From: an uncultured Alphaproteobacteria bacterium
Lineage (GTDB): Bacteria > Pseudomonadota > Alphaproteobacteria > Sphingomonadales > Sphingomonadaceae
Assembly (NCBI GenBank): GCA_903934325.1
Contig: CAIZNH010000023.1
Coordinates: 1-64,000 of the forward strand
Reading direction: 5' to 3'
Length of the DNA stretch: 64,000 nucleotides
Shown here: one piece after another, positions 25,492 through 35,452 of the stretch
Layout of the letters: every line of letters begins with the position of its first letter
Numbering within the stretch: the stretch's first letter is position 1
Notes under the pieces: generated by a model
The model's input: the letters and a program-made list of their open reading frames with translations, nothing else
Database searches by the model: none
Told to the model about the DNA's origin: nothing
Program-made: the position numbers and the translations under genes

Positions 25492-26718
25492 CTACCCCCG
25501 CAGCAGCTCCGGAAGATCGCCAGATACGCCGCGCGCTTCGTCCATGAAGAAGCTCTTGAGCAGCGGTGTTCTCTGCACCGCCGCCATGCCGAGGCGACGC
25601 ACCGCGCTCGCGGTCTTGCCCGGGACGCCGAACAGCCGCGTCAGCCCGTCGGTGGCGAGTGCGACCATGAAGCTGTCGAGCCCGCGCCACGTCTCGTAAC
25701 GCTTGAGCAACTCGGGATCGCCCGGATCAAGGCCCAGCCGCGCGCCTTCCGCCAGCACTTCGACCAGCGCGCCGACGTCCCTCAGGCCAAGGTTCAACCC
25801 CTGTCCCGCAATCGGGTGGATGCCGTGCGCAGAATCTCCGATCAGCGCGAGGCGTTCGGCGGTGATCTTGGCGGTGTGGTGGAAGCCCAGCGGATAGCTT
25901 GAGCGGTGGCCCACCGAGGTCACCTTGCCCAGCACGCCGCCCATGCGCTTCTCGATCTCGGCGAGGAAGGCGCGGTCGCCCAGCTTGGTGACGCCCGCCG
26001 CATCGCTTTCCGACACGGTCCAGACCAGCGAGGAGCGGTGGGTGCCGTCGGCTTGCGTCTTCAGCGGCAGCAGCGCGAAGGGGCCTGCGGGGTAGAAGAT
26101 TTCCCACGCGACATTGCCATGCGGCTTTTCGTGGGTCAGCCCGGCGATGATCGCGCGGTGCTTGTAATCCCACTTGGCGATGGTGATCCCGGCGGAATCG
26201 CGGGTGGGCGACTGGCGGCCCTCGGCGGCGATCATCAGCCGTCCCTTGAACTTGCGTCCGTCGCTGAGCATCGCGGCAACGCCATATTCGCTGCGCTGGC
26301 GCTCCACCACCGTGGCGAGGCTGGTCCATTCGATCAGCGGCTCTTTCGCCGCCGCCTCGAACAGCGCGAGGCGCAAGCGGCGGTTGGGGAACATCCGCCC
26401 GAGCGTGCCGCCCCCTTCGCCGGGGACGAAATCGAGCCGACCGGGCTTTTGCTGATCGGTGACGGCAATCGCGGCGATATCGCAGGCGAACTGCTCCAGC
26501 CCCTCGGCAATCCCGATATTCTCGAACAGGTGCCAGCTTGCGGTCGAGATCGCGGTGGCGCGGTCGTCGAAGCCTTCCGCGGTAAGCTCGGCCGGATCGG
26601 CGCGGTCGATCACGTGGCTCGAAAGCCCCTTCTTCGCCGCCGCGAGCGCGAGGGTCATGCCCACCAGCCCTCCGCCGAGGATCACCAGATCGCGGGTTTC
26701 GTTGGAAGGCTTTGTCAC
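25492..26718 (-). CDS. ubiH: UbiH/COQ6-family FAD-dependent ubiquinone-biosynthesis hydroxylase
   Basis: A 408-residue flavin monooxygenase hydroxylating the ubiquinone ring precursor. FAD motif LVILGGGLVGMTLALAA is near residue 11, and the second FAD block ALIGDSAHGIHPIAGQGLNLGLRD is typical of UbiH/UbiF/VisC/COQ6. Which ring position it hydroxylates cannot be read from sequence, since alphaproteobacterial members vary in regioselectivity. It is divergent from the dsbD-like gene with 50 bp between starts. Confidence 0.88.
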   Translation of the reverse strand: MTKPSNETRDLVILGGGLVGMTLALAAAKKGLSSHVIDRADPAELTAEGFDDRATAISTASWHLFENIGIAEGLEQFACDIAAIAVTDQQKPGRLDFVPGEGGGTLGRMFPNRRLRLALFEAAAKEPLIEWTSLATVVERQRSEYGVAAMLSDGRKFKGRLMIAAEGRQSPTRDSAGITIAKWDYKHRAIIAGLTHEKPHGNVAWEIFYPAGPFALLPLKTQADGTHRSSLVWTVSESDAAGVTKLGDRAFLAEIEKRMGGVLGKVTSVGHRSSYPLGFHHTAKITAERLALIGDSAHGIHPIAGQGLNLGLRDVGALVEVLAEGARLGLDPGDPELLKRYETWRGLDSFMVALATDGLTRLFGVPGKTASAVRRLGMAAVQRTPLLKSFFMDEARGVSGDLPELLRG

Positions 26719-26768
26719 CGTGTCGGCTCCGATTGCGAAGATTGTGCGGCGAGCCTAGAGGGTAGCGC

Positions 26769-28877
26769 GTGTCCCGCGCAAGAAACTTCCCGCACCCGAT
26801 CCGTCAATTGCTTGCATGGGGCCTTGCGCTCCTCGCAAGTCTCGTGGTGGCAGGCGCGGCCCATGCGCAGGATGCCGAGCGCAAGGCGGTCTATGGCGAC
26901 GAGAACATCGCGGTCGAACTGCTGATCGATCCGGCGGCGCCCAAGGGCACGCAGATGCTGGCGCTGCGCTTCACACCCAAGGCGCGCGAATGGCACGGCT
27001 ACTGGTCGAACCCGGGTGATGCGGGGCAGGGGATGCGCCTGACGCTCGATCTGCCGCCGGGCTGGGAGGCAGGCGCCCCGCTCTATCCGGTGCCCAAACG
27101 GCTGGTGATCAGCGGGCTGATGAACCACATCTACGAAGGCCCCTACACCGTGCTCGTGCCGGTAAAGCTGGGGCCGGTGGCTGCGCTTGCCGATGCGGGG
27201 CCGATCACCGGCATGGTCGAATATCTCGCCTGCACCGACAAAATCTGTGTGCCGCAGGATGCGGTGCTGACCTCGCGCGCCGGGGGCGATTTCGCGCGCT
27301 GGCGGGCCGAGGTCGCGCCGCTGCTTGATGCGAAGGCGCGCTTTGCGATTGCGGGCCAAACCCTGCGCGTGGCAATCCCCTTGCCTGCGAGTGTCGGCCT
27401 TGCCGATCCGCACGTGTTCATCGCCGAGCCGCGTCAGGTACAATACGCCGCGCCCCAGACCTTCCGCCGCGTGGGCGATGTGCTGGTGGCCGAGATCGCA
27501 CTGGCAGAGCGCCGCGAAGGTGATGCGGCAGCGCTTTCGGGCATCCTGTCTTTCGGGGACGGCGCAGGCATCCGCTTCGAGGCTGCTCCCGGCGAGGTTC
27601 CCACCGGCGGCGAGGTGATCGCCGGGAAAGCCCACGCGCCGCTTGCGCCGCTGTGGACGCTGATCCTCGGCGCGCTGGCGGGCGGCCTGCTGCTCAACAT
27701 CATGCCCTGCGTCTTCCCGATCCTGAGCCTCAAGGCGCTCACGCTGGCCCGCGCGGGCGAGAGCGAGGCCAAGGCGCGGGCTGAGGGCATTGCCTATACC
27801 GCCGGCGTGGTTCTCGCCTGCGTGGCGCTGGGCGCGGTGATGCTGGCCCTGCGCGCAGCGGGAGAGCAGGTCGGCTGGGCGTTCCAACTGCAGGAGCCGG
27901 GCGTGGTTGTCGCTCTGCTGGTGCTGGCCGCTGCGATCACCGCCAACTTTGCGGGAATGTTCGAGCTGCCCGCCGTCTCGGTGAATATGGGTGGCGAGCG
28001 CACCGGAGCCTTTGCTACGGGGCTTCTGGCCGCCTTCGTGGCGACGCCCTGCACCGGGCCGTTCATGGCGGCGGCCTTGGGCGCGGCGCTGCTGCTGCCG
28101 ACGATTGAGGCACTGGCGTTGTTCGGCCTGCTCGGGCTGGGACTTGCGCTGCCCTTCCTCCTGCTCGGCTTCGTGCCGCCCTTGCGCCGGATGCTGCCCA
28201 AGCCCGGCGCGTGGATGGAGCGGTTCCGGCACATCATGGCGATCCCGATGGGGCTGACCGCGCTGGCGCTCGTCTGGCTCACCGCGCAACTGGGCGGGCG
28301 CGGCTTCGGCCTTGTCGCGCTGGTGCTGGTGGTCGGCGTGCTGATCGCGCTGTTCGTGGTCGGCCGCTTGCAGCGCGCTGGCAAGATGGCGTGGCCCGCC
28401 TTCGCGCTTGTCGCCGCGCCCTTCCTTGCCTTTGCCCTGATTGCTCTGCCCAGTGTCTACGAGGTGAAGGCGAGCGGCGAGAAGGACAGCATCCACAATC
28501 CCCAAAGTTTCACCCGCGAGGCGCTGGCCAAGGCGCGCGCGTCAGGCAAGCCGGTGTTCGTGTGGTTCACCGCCGACTGGTGCGTCACCTGCAAGGTCAA
28601 CGAAGCCGCCGCGATCGAGCGCGAGAGCGTGCGCGATGCCTTCGAGGCGGCGGGCGTCGTCACCATTGTCGGCGACTGGACCGTGCGCGACGCGGCGATC
28701 ACCGAGTTCCTGACCGAGCAGGGCGCAGCGGGCGTGCCGCTTTATCTGTGGTATGCGCCGGGCGCCGCGACGCCGCAGCAATTGCCGCAGGTGCTTACGC
28801 CGGAGCTGTTGGAGACGCAGGCGCTTCAACCTTCCGGCACGCCTCAACCAGCTGACCCGGTAGCGAGCTCGGATTAA
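26769..28877 (+). CDS. DsbD/ScsB-like thiol:disulfide reductase
   Basis: A 702-residue protein carrying reducing power from the cytoplasm to periplasmic thiols. It has a signal peptide (1-34) and a periplasmic DsbD-alpha-like domain with cysteines in YLACTDKICVPQ. About eight membrane helices follow, with the functional cysteines in IMPCVFPILSLK and VATPCTGPFMAA. The C-terminal thioredoxin-like domain carries WCVTCK. It uses a GTG start at 26769. The 3' end overlaps the convergent lipoprotein gene by 83 bp. Confidence 0.9.
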   Translation: MSRARNFPHPIRQLLAWGLALLASLVVAGAAHAQDAERKAVYGDENIAVELLIDPAAPKGTQMLALRFTPKAREWHGYWSNPGDAGQGMRLTLDLPPGWEAGAPLYPVPKRLVISGLMNHIYEGPYTVLVPVKLGPVAALADAGPITGMVEYLACTDKICVPQDAVLTSRAGGDFARWRAEVAPLLDAKARFAIAGQTLRVAIPLPASVGLADPHVFIAEPRQVQYAAPQTFRRVGDVLVAEIALAERREGDAAALSGILSFGDGAGIRFEAAPGEVPTGGEVIAGKAHAPLAPLWTLILGALAGGLLLNIMPCVFPILSLKALTLARAGESEAKARAEGIAYTAGVVLACVALGAVMLALRAAGEQVGWAFQLQEPGVVVALLVLAAAITANFAGMFELPAVSVNMGGERTGAFATGLLAAFVATPCTGPFMAAALGAALLLPTIEALALFGLLGLGLALPFLLLGFVPPLRRMLPKPGAWMERFRHIMAIPMGLTALALVWLTAQLGGRGFGLVALVLVVGVLIALFVVGRLQRAGKMAWPAFALVAAPFLAFALIALPSVYEVKASGEKDSIHNPQSFTREALAKARASGKPVFVWFTADWCVTCKVNEAAAIERESVRDAFEAAGVVTIVGDWTVRDAAITEFLTEQGAAGVPLYLWYAPGAATPQQLPQVLTPELLETQALQPSGTPQPADPVASSD

Positions 28878-29364
28878 GGCGCACGAGGCCGGCTCCGGGC
28901 ACGGTCACGGTGACTTCGAGCGGGCCGACGAGCGCGTTCCACCCTTGCGCGATCGCAGGGGCCTCGCCCTGCCACAGCTGCCGCCCGCCGACCTTGGTGG
29001 CATCCACCGGAAAACGCCCGATATAGCGGTTGCCGATCACCGCCAGCAGCGCCTGTGCGTCGCGGTCCGCCGGGGCATGGCGGGTGATCCTGAGCTGCGC
29101 GGCCGGTGTGCCGGGGGCAAGGCATTGCAGCGAGACCAGCACCGGCTGGCCGGGAATGCCGTAGACCAGCCGTCCGGCGGTCTTGCTCTGCGCCCAGATC
29201 GCGCCTTCCACCGGCGGCGAAGCCATCGGCTCTGACGGCCCGAGGCTGGCGGGCACATTGGCAGCCCGTGCCATGGCCGCATCGGTGGGCGGCGGCTTGC
29301 AGGCGGGCAGAGCCAGCGCCGCTGCCGCCATCACACCCGAACAGGCAAGGCGTCCCACCCGCAT
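28795..29364 (-). CDS. Hypothetical lipoprotein
   Basis: A 189-residue protein with a signal sequence ending in the lipobox ALPAC, so it is likely anchored in a membrane facing the periplasm. The mature part is beta-rich with conserved-looking RLVYGIPGQPVLVSLQC and WQGEAPAIAQGWNALVG stretches. I do not recognise a domain. It is coupled to the upstream S10 peptidase (stop and start share one base, TGATG) and its 3' end is antisense to the last 83 bp of the dsbD-like gene. Confidence 0.72.
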   Translation of the reverse strand: MRVGRLACSGVMAAAALALPACKPPPTDAAMARAANVPASLGPSEPMASPPVEGAIWAQSKTAGRLVYGIPGQPVLVSLQCLAPGTPAAQLRITRHAPADRDAQALLAVIGNRYIGRFPVDATKVGGRQLWQGEAPAIAQGWNALVGPLEVTVTVPGAGLVRLNPSSLPGQLVEACRKVEAPASPTAPA

Positions 29365-30875
29365 CAGCGCGCCTTGATGAAGGCGCGGATATCGGCGGAG
29401 AGCTTGGTCCGGTCCTCGTCGCGCACATACATCATGTGGCCCGCGTCATAATATTTGAAGGTGATGCGGTCCTGCGGGATGCCGCTGCGCTTCAGCGAAT
29501 ATTCCGCGCCGAAGAAGGGCGTGGCGAAATCGTAATAGCCTTGCGCGTTGAACAAACGCAGCTGGCGGTTCTGGCGCATCGCCTGCCCGATCAGCGGGGC
29601 GATGTTGAGATAGGCTCCGCGGCCCCCGCCGCCCAGCGACCAGTCCCAGTAGCGCCCCGGCTCGCGTCCGATCGACTGGTATTCGCGGTCCGTGGTGTAG
29701 CCGAGGCTCTCGCGCGCCCAGGCATTGATCGCGGCGGTATAGCCCGCATCGATCCCGTAGAAGCTGGGATCATCATCCGGCGTCTCGCCCGCATTGTCGT
29801 AATCGGTGCCGGTGTAGCGCGCATCGAGCCGCCCGATGGTCTGACCCCGGTCACGCAGCAGCTCCTTGTAGAAACGCTGATCGGTGACGCGCAGATCGGC
29901 CTGTTCGAGATAGGTTTCCGACAGGCCGGTGAGGCGCGACAATTCGCGGCGAACACTCGCGCGCTCGTCTGCCGGAAGCTCCGCGCCCTTCAGAAGTGCG
30001 GTGGCGAAGGGTCCGATGGCGAACTTGCGGGCTTCCTCGACGATGGCTTCCACCGAAGGCGCCTGCACCTTCCCATGATAATATGCCGCCGCCGCCATGT
30101 TGGGCAGGGTGACGATATAGGCGAGTTCATTGCCCGGCGTCGGCTCGCGGCCCGCAAAATCGAGGATGGTGGAGATCAGGATCAGCCCGTTGAGGCCGAC
30201 GTCGTTGTAGGTGGAGCCCTCCAGCTCGTCGACCACCATCGCGGTGCGGCTGGTGCCGTAGCTTTCCCCGCCGAGATATTTGGGGCTGTTCCAGCGGCCA
30301 TTATCGTTGATCCAGCGGCGAATGACCTGCGCCACGGCGCGGCCATCCTGCCTGAGGCCGTAATACTTCTTGGGGTCAGTGCCCTGCGTCAGGTGGCTGA
30401 AGCCCGTGCCCGGCGGGTCGATGAAGACGAGATCGGCGACATCGAGCAGGCTGTCGGGATTGTCGAGCAGCGGATAGGGCGGCGCGCCGTCATCCTTCGC
30501 ATCCGAGGGGATTGCCACGCGCTTCGGCCCGAAGGCACCCATCTGGAGCCACACCGAGCCCGAGCCCGGCCCGCCGTTGTAGATGAAGAACACCGGGCGC
30601 GATGGGTCCGCCGGGGTCTTCACATAGGAGGTGGTGACGATCACCGCCTCGGGCTTGCCGTCATCGCTGGTGAGGATCGTGTCGGCAATCGTGGCGCGAT
30701 AGGCGATGCGCTGCCCGCCGAAAGTGCCTGCCAGATCGCGGGTTTTGACCTGCGCGGTGGGCGCGGCAGCGGCGGGCTTGGCGGCCTCGGGTTTCGGCGC
30801 GTCCTGCGCGGTGGAAGGGGCGGTGAGGGCGAGCGTGCTGACAGCGGCCAGCGCGGCAATGAGTCGCGTGTTCAT
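29364..30875 (-). CDS. S10-family serine carboxypeptidase-like protein, secreted
   Basis: A 503-residue protein with a signal peptide (1-24) and an Ala/Pro-rich spacer, then an alpha/beta-hydrolase carboxypeptidase. It shows the oxyanion-forming YNGGPGSGS, the FIDPPGTGFS block, the nucleophile elbow GESYG, and a C-terminal YDAGHMMY containing the catalytic His. It probably trims peptides in the periplasm or outside the cell. It heads a two-gene operon with the lipoprotein. Confidence 0.9.
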   Translation of the reverse strand: MNTRLIAALAAVSTLALTAPSTAQDAPKPEAAKPAAAAPTAQVKTRDLAGTFGGQRIAYRATIADTILTSDDGKPEAVIVTTSYVKTPADPSRPVFFIYNGGPGSGSVWLQMGAFGPKRVAIPSDAKDDGAPPYPLLDNPDSLLDVADLVFIDPPGTGFSHLTQGTDPKKYYGLRQDGRAVAQVIRRWINDNGRWNSPKYLGGESYGTSRTAMVVDELEGSTYNDVGLNGLILISTILDFAGREPTPGNELAYIVTLPNMAAAAYYHGKVQAPSVEAIVEEARKFAIGPFATALLKGAELPADERASVRRELSRLTGLSETYLEQADLRVTDQRFYKELLRDRGQTIGRLDARYTGTDYDNAGETPDDDPSFYGIDAGYTAAINAWARESLGYTTDREYQSIGREPGRYWDWSLGGGGRGAYLNIAPLIGQAMRQNRQLRLFNAQGYYDFATPFFGAEYSLKRSGIPQDRITFKYYDAGHMMYVRDEDRTKLSADIRAFIKAR

Positions 30876-30919
30876 GGGGCGAGGGGTTGGCAGGCTTGCG
30901 GGCCGCGTTCAAGCGCCGC

Positions 30920-33115
30920 TCACGGCTTTCCGCCCATCTTCTTGTAGCGCGTCTTGCCGAAGCGGGTCTTGCGCGTCCCCGGCTTGCCTTCGTTGCTGCG
31001 GCCCACCATCGGAGCCTTGCGCTCGCCTTCCGGCAGGCCGAGTTCGTCCGCTTCCAGCCGCCGGATCTCGTCGCGCAGCCGTCCCGCCTCCTCGAATTCG
31101 AGGTTCGCCGCCGCGTCGCGCATACGCTTTTCGAGGTCTTCGATGTAGGAACGCAGATTGTGTCCGACGAGGTTGTTGCGCTCCTTGTCGCCGGTATCGA
31201 CCAGCACCGAATCCTGCGCCGCCGTATGCGCGACGATATCGTGGATGTTGCGCTTGATGGTCTGCGGCGTGATGCCGTGCGCTTCGTTATATTCCTGCTG
31301 CTTGGCCCGGCGGCGATCGGTCTCCGCGAGCGCGCGCTCCATGCTTCCCGTGATGCGATCGGCATAGAGGATCACGCGGCCATCCACGTTGCGCGCCGCG
31401 CGGCCGATGGTCTGGATCAGCGAGGTTTCGGAGCGCAGGAACCCTTCCTTGTCGGCATCGAGGATCGTCACCAGCCCGCATTCGGGAATGTCGAGCCCCT
31501 CGCGCAGCAGGTTGATCCCCACCAGCACGTCATAGACGCCCAGACGCAGGTCGCGGATCAGCTCGATGCGCTCCAGCGTTTCGACATCCGAGTGCATGTA
31601 GCGCACCCGCACGCCCGCCTCGTGCATGAATTCGGTGAGGTCTTCGGCCATGCGCTTGGTGAGCGTGGTGACGAGGGTGCGGTAGCCCTTGGCGGCGGTC
31701 GCCTTGCACTCGGTGATGCAGTCCTGCACCTGATCCTCGACGGGTCTGATTTCCACCGGCGGGTCGATCAGGCCGGTGGGGCGGATCACCTGTTCGGCAA
31801 AGACGCCGCCGGTCTGCTCCATTTCCCAGCCGCCGGGGGTTGCCGAGACGGCGAAGGTCTGCGGACGCATCGCGTCCCATTCGTTGAAGCGTAAAGGTCG
31901 GTTGTCGATGCAGCTCGGCAGGCGGAAGCCGTATTCGGCGAGCGTCAGCTTGCGGCGGTGGTCCCCGCGCGCCATCGCGCCGATCTGCGGCACGGTCTGG
32001 TGGCTTTCATCGACGAAGAGCAGCGCGTTTTCGGGCAGGTATTCGAACAAAGTCGGCGGCGCCTCGCCCGGCAGGCGGCCGGTGAGGAAGCGGCTATAGT
32101 TCTCGATCCCCGCGCAGGAACCGGTGGCGGCGATCATTTCCAGATCGAAATTGGTGCGCTGTTCCAATCGCTGGCGTTCGAGCAGCTTGCCTTCTGCCTC
32201 CAGTTCCTTGAGCCGTTCCTCCAGCTCGAATTTGATCGCGGCGGCGGCCTGCTTCATCGTCGGCCCGGGCGTGACGTAGTGCGAATTGGCATAGACCCGC
32301 ACCCGCTCCAGCTTGGCGCCCTTGGTGCCGGTCAGGGGATCGAATTCGGCAATTTCCTCGATCTCGTCCCCGAAGAAGCTGACCCGCCAGGCCATGTCCT
32401 CGTAGTGCGAGGGGAAGATTTCGAGGCTGTCCCCGCGCACCCGGAAACACCCGCGGGTGAAGGCCGCGTCATTCCTCTTGTACTGAAGCGCCACCAGCTT
32501 GCGGATCAGTTCGCGCTGATCGACGCTTTCGCCCAGCTTGATGTCGAAGATCATCGCTGAGTACGTTTCGACCGAGCCGATCCCGTAGAGGCACGAGACC
32601 GAGGCCACGATGATCACGTCGTCACGTTCGAGCAGCGCGCGGGTGGCCGAGTGGCGCATCCGGTCGATCGCCTCGTTCACCGAGCTTTCCTTCTCGATAT
32701 AGGTGTCCGAGCGCGGGACGTAGGCTTCGGGCTGGTAGTAGTCGTAGTAGGAGACGAAGTACTCGACCGCGTTTTCGGGGAAGAAGCTCTTGAACTCCCC
32801 GTAAAGCTGGGCAGCCAGAATCTTGTTGGGGGCAAGGATCAGCGCCGGGCGCTGCAAGGTCTCGATCACCTTGGCCATGGTGAAGGTCTTGCCCGAGCCG
32901 GTGACGCCGAGCAGCACCTGCGTCTTCTCGCCCGCCAGCGCGCTCTGCGTCAGTTCGGCAATCGCGGTCGGCTGGTCGCCTGCCGGCTCGTAGTCCGAGA
33001 CCAGCTTGAAGGGGATTCCGCCCATCGACTTTTCGGGCCGCTGGGGGCGGTGCGGGGTGAAATCGGCGCCCGTTTCGGGCTCGTCCAGTCCGCGGCGGAT
33101 CACGAGTTCGGCCAT
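30920..33115 (-). CDS. uvrB: Excinuclease ABC subunit B
   Basis: A 731-residue nucleotide excision repair helicase-like protein. The Walker A GVTGSGKT is near residue 70, the beta-hairpin region [12 protein letters not shown] follows, then DESHQT, the helicase motifs [15 protein letters not shown], and a C-terminal UVR domain ([21 protein letters not shown]) for UvrC contact. A 30-residue N-terminal extension precedes the usual start. It is the only gene in its operon. A LexA-like sequence lies just upstream. Confidence 0.97.
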   Translation of the reverse strand: MAELVIRRGLDEPETGADFTPHRPQRPEKSMGGIPFKLVSDYEPAGDQPTAIAELTQSALAGEKTQVLLGVTGSGKTFTMAKVIETLQRPALILAPNKILAAQLYGEFKSFFPENAVEYFVSYYDYYQPEAYVPRSDTYIEKESSVNEAIDRMRHSATRALLERDDVIIVASVSCLYGIGSVETYSAMIFDIKLGESVDQRELIRKLVALQYKRNDAAFTRGCFRVRGDSLEIFPSHYEDMAWRVSFFGDEIEEIAEFDPLTGTKGAKLERVRVYANSHYVTPGPTMKQAAAAIKFELEERLKELEAEGKLLERQRLEQRTNFDLEMIAATGSCAGIENYSRFLTGRLPGEAPPTLFEYLPENALLFVDESHQTVPQIGAMARGDHRRKLTLAEYGFRLPSCIDNRPLRFNEWDAMRPQTFAVSATPGGWEMEQTGGVFAEQVIRPTGLIDPPVEIRPVEDQVQDCITECKATAAKGYRTLVTTLTKRMAEDLTEFMHEAGVRVRYMHSDVETLERIELIRDLRLGVYDVLVGINLLREGLDIPECGLVTILDADKEGFLRSETSLIQTIGRAARNVDGRVILYADRITGSMERALAETDRRRAKQQEYNEAHGITPQTIKRNIHDIVAHTAAQDSVLVDTGDKERNNLVGHNLRSYIEDLEKRMRDAAANLEFEEAGRLRDEIRRLEADELGLPEGERKAPMVGRSNEGKPGTRKTRFGKTRYKKMGGKP

Positions 33116-33129
33116 GGCGTCTCTATGGG

Positions 33130-33144
33130 GAACAAAGCAGGGAC
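33130..33144 (-). promoter_or_regulatory. Possible LexA (SOS) operator before uvrB
   Basis: GAAC-AAAGCAG-GGAC differs at one base from the alphaproteobacterial LexA direct-repeat operator GAAC-N7-GAAC. It lies 15-29 bp before the uvrB start codon, where a repressor would block initiation. One mismatch in an 8-base consensus is weak evidence on its own. Confidence 0.35.
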
Positions 33145-33216
33145 GCGCAAGGCGGCTTGCGGCGTTTCGCCGTGCCGATATGGTAGCGGGCGGGATCGCC
33201 TATGGGAGGATTGCCG

Positions 33217-33894
33217 ATGTATCGCAGGTTTGCTTGCCTTGCCGCCGGTCTGCTGGCGCTGGCCCCGGTTTCTGCATGGGCACAGACAGCGCCGCTGGCC
33301 TTCACCGGCCCGGTCGCCAGCGCACTGGCGCAAAGCACCGCCACGCCGGGCATCGATGCGGACGAGGCCGCCGTCCTCTTGAAGGCGCTGCTGGCAAACC
33401 GCGGCGAATATGGCGCGCCGGTGATGCCGCCGGAGGGCTGGGCCTTGCTGGAGCAGCTGTCGCGCGCATCGGCGCCGGTTCCGGTGCTGCTCGACGGCGA
33501 GCGGCGCGAGATCGGGCCGATGCTGCCCGATGGCGTGCGGTTCATGCAGCTGGCAATCGGCGGCACGCCCGATAACCTCAACCTGTGGCAGTCCCCCAAT
33601 CCGGAAATCCGGCTGCATCTGGTGCGGATCTATGGGCTTGAGGTGCCGGCCCTGACGAACGCGGTCGAGGCGATGGTCTATGCCGATCTGCTGGAGGCTT
33701 GGCGCAACAGCACGGTCGGCAACGCCTATGAACCGCTCAGAAATAGTATCGGGGATGTGGTGCGGTTGCTCGACACCACCACGCCGAACAACCGCAAGAC
33801 AGGGCGCGCGCTGATCGTCAAGGCCATGAAGCGCGTTGATTCTGTCAGCAGCGATGCCGTGCCCGATTATCTTTACAGCTGGGTCGCGGAGTAG
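33217..33894 (+). CDS. Secreted hypothetical protein
   Basis: A 225-residue protein with a clear signal peptide (1-24, cleaved near AWAQ). The mature part is helical with no cysteine or obvious motif and no recognised domain. I chose ATG 33217 because GGGAGGA lies 6 bp upstream; the ATG at 33202 would put the ribosome binding site inside the gene. It is divergent from uvrB and followed by the DUF3617 gene after 73 bp, probably a separate unit. Confidence 0.72.
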   Translation: MYRRFACLAAGLLALAPVSAWAQTAPLAFTGPVASALAQSTATPGIDADEAAVLLKALLANRGEYGAPVMPPEGWALLEQLSRASAPVPVLLDGERREIGPMLPDGVRFMQLAIGGTPDNLNLWQSPNPEIRLHLVRIYGLEVPALTNAVEAMVYADLLEAWRNSTVGNAYEPLRNSIGDVVRLLDTTTPNNRKTGRALIVKAMKRVDSVSSDAVPDYLYSWVAE

Positions 33895-33967
33895 ACCGGT
33901 GCGGCATTTTCGTGCCCGAATTGCGGCGCAATCGTTTAAGCTGGGGCGAGGAGCAGGAGAGACAGTC

Positions 33968-34498
33968 ATGAAACGGATCATCATCGCAATTGCAGCTACC
34001 GGCCTGCTTGCCGGGTGCTCGGGCGGGAAGGCCGATGCCGATGGTGACGGCGAGGTCAGCATGAAGGAGGCGGCCACCAAGGCCGAGGCCGCCGGACTGA
34101 AGCCCGAGCCGGGCCAGTACAAGGCCACCATCACCATGACCGAAATCAACATCCCCGGCCTGCCGCCCGAAATGAAGGGGCATGGCGCGGGGCTGACCAC
34201 CACCACCGAATATTGTCTGACCCAGGAAGAGGTCGACAAGGGCTTCGAGGACATGATGAAGCGCGGCCAGAACGGCGAGTGTGCCTACGAGAGCTTCACC
34301 CTTGATGGCGGCAAGATGGACGCGGTGATGGTGTGCAAGTCCGGGCAGGGCGATGCGCGCATGACGATGAGCGGCAATGTCACGCCGACCTCGTCCGATT
34401 TCACCGCGACCATGGCGCTCGACACGCCGGATGCCAAGGGCGGCTCGATGAGCTTTGCCGCCAAGCACGAACGGGTGGGGGATTGTCCCGCGAAGTGA
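33968..34498 (+). CDS. DUF3617 lipoprotein
   Basis: A 176-residue lipoprotein with lipobox LLAGC near residue 18. A short acidic segment resembling an EF-hand loop (DADGDGEVSMKE) follows, then a DUF3617 domain starting GLKPEPGQYKATITM. Two or three cysteines (EYCLT, GECAY, MVCKS) are typical of the family and probably form disulfides in the periplasm. Its function is unknown; DUF3617 proteins are numerous in sphingomonads. AGGAGAGAC precedes the start. Confidence 0.83.
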   Translation: MKRIIIAIAATGLLAGCSGGKADADGDGEVSMKEAATKAEAAGLKPEPGQYKATITMTEINIPGLPPEMKGHGAGLTTTTEYCLTQEEVDKGFEDMMKRGQNGECAYESFTLDGGKMDAVMVCKSGQGDARMTMSGNVTPTSSDFTATMALDTPDAKGGSMSFAAKHERVGDCPAK

Positions 34499-34580
34499 TG
34501 GGCAGCCGCCATTATGTCGGATTTGTTACGCGCGTGACACTTCATTGAACATTCAGGCCGACTGTGGCTTGAGGTGAGCC

Positions 34581-35405
34581 ATGGTCCAGCCCCGCCTCAT
34601 CCCTGAAAAGCCCCGACTGCCTGCCCCGCTGATCGCAGCCGGTACGCAGGCGCGTCAGGCCTATCAGTCGAGCGCTTTTGCCCGCCGCGTGGCCTTGGCG
34701 CGCGAGGATTGCCCGGAGGAATACCAGGCCGGAAAGCCAGCGCTGGCGCGGATGCTGGGCGAAGCGCAGGTGCTGCTCGAACCCTGGCGCCGTCCGCGCC
34801 GCAAGCTCGATATTCCCCAGACTGCCAATCCGCAGATGGTGATGATCCTGCCCGGCTTTGCCACCCATCCGGTGCGCATGCGCTATCTGGCACAGGCGCT
34901 CGAGGCGGCGGGGCACCGCACCAAGCGCTGGGGGCTGGGCTTCAACTGGGGCCCGGACGAGGAGCGTTTCGAGATGCTCGAAGCGCGGCTCGCGAGCCTC
35001 CATGCGCGCCATGGCGGTCCGGTGGTGCTGCTCGGCTGGAGCCTTGGCGGGCTGTTCGCGCGCGAACTTGCCAAGCGCAATCCGGACGCGGTCGCCAAGG
35101 TCATCACCATGGGCTCGCCTTTCAGTGGCTCTCCGCGGGCGAACAATGTCTGGCGCGCCTACCAGTTCATCACTGGCCATTCGGTCGACGCCCCGCCGGT
35201 GGTGGCCGATCTCGCCGCCAAGCCCCCCGCCGAGACCGTGGCGCTGTGGAGCCCCAATGACGGCGCCATCGCCCCGCGCTGCGCTGCCGGCCGCCCGGGC
35301 GAACGCGACCGCGCCATCGCGCTGCGCTGCACCCATATCGGCTTCACCTATGATACCGGGGTGATCAGCACCGTGCTCGAAGAGCTTGAAACCACGCAAC
35401 CCTGA
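34581..35405 (+). CDS. Alpha/beta hydrolase, PGAP1/lipase-like
   Basis: A 274-residue cytoplasmic alpha/beta hydrolase. The oxyanion strand is VMILPGFATHPVRM, the nucleophile elbow is GWSLGG (Ser in about residue 153), the acid is probably in SPNDGAIAP, and the catalytic His in RCTHIGF. The arrangement resembles lipase or PGAP1-like esterases with an added N-terminal helical 75 residues. The substrate is unknown. It precedes the Anbu cluster by 82 bp but is unlikely to be co-transcribed with it by necessity. Confidence 0.78.
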   Translation: MVQPRLIPEKPRLPAPLIAAGTQARQAYQSSAFARRVALAREDCPEEYQAGKPALARMLGEAQVLLEPWRRPRRKLDIPQTANPQMVMILPGFATHPVRMRYLAQALEAAGHRTKRWGLGFNWGPDEERFEMLEARLASLHARHGGPVVLLGWSLGGLFARELAKRNPDAVAKVITMGSPFSGSPRANNVWRAYQFITGHSVDAPPVVADLAAKPPAETVALWSPNDGAIAPRCAAGRPGERDRAIALRCTHIGFTYDTGVISTVLEELETTQP

Positions 35406-35452
35406 TTGCTCCCGCGCCAAGACCACTTTCCTTTTGCGAAAGCGGCGTTAGT

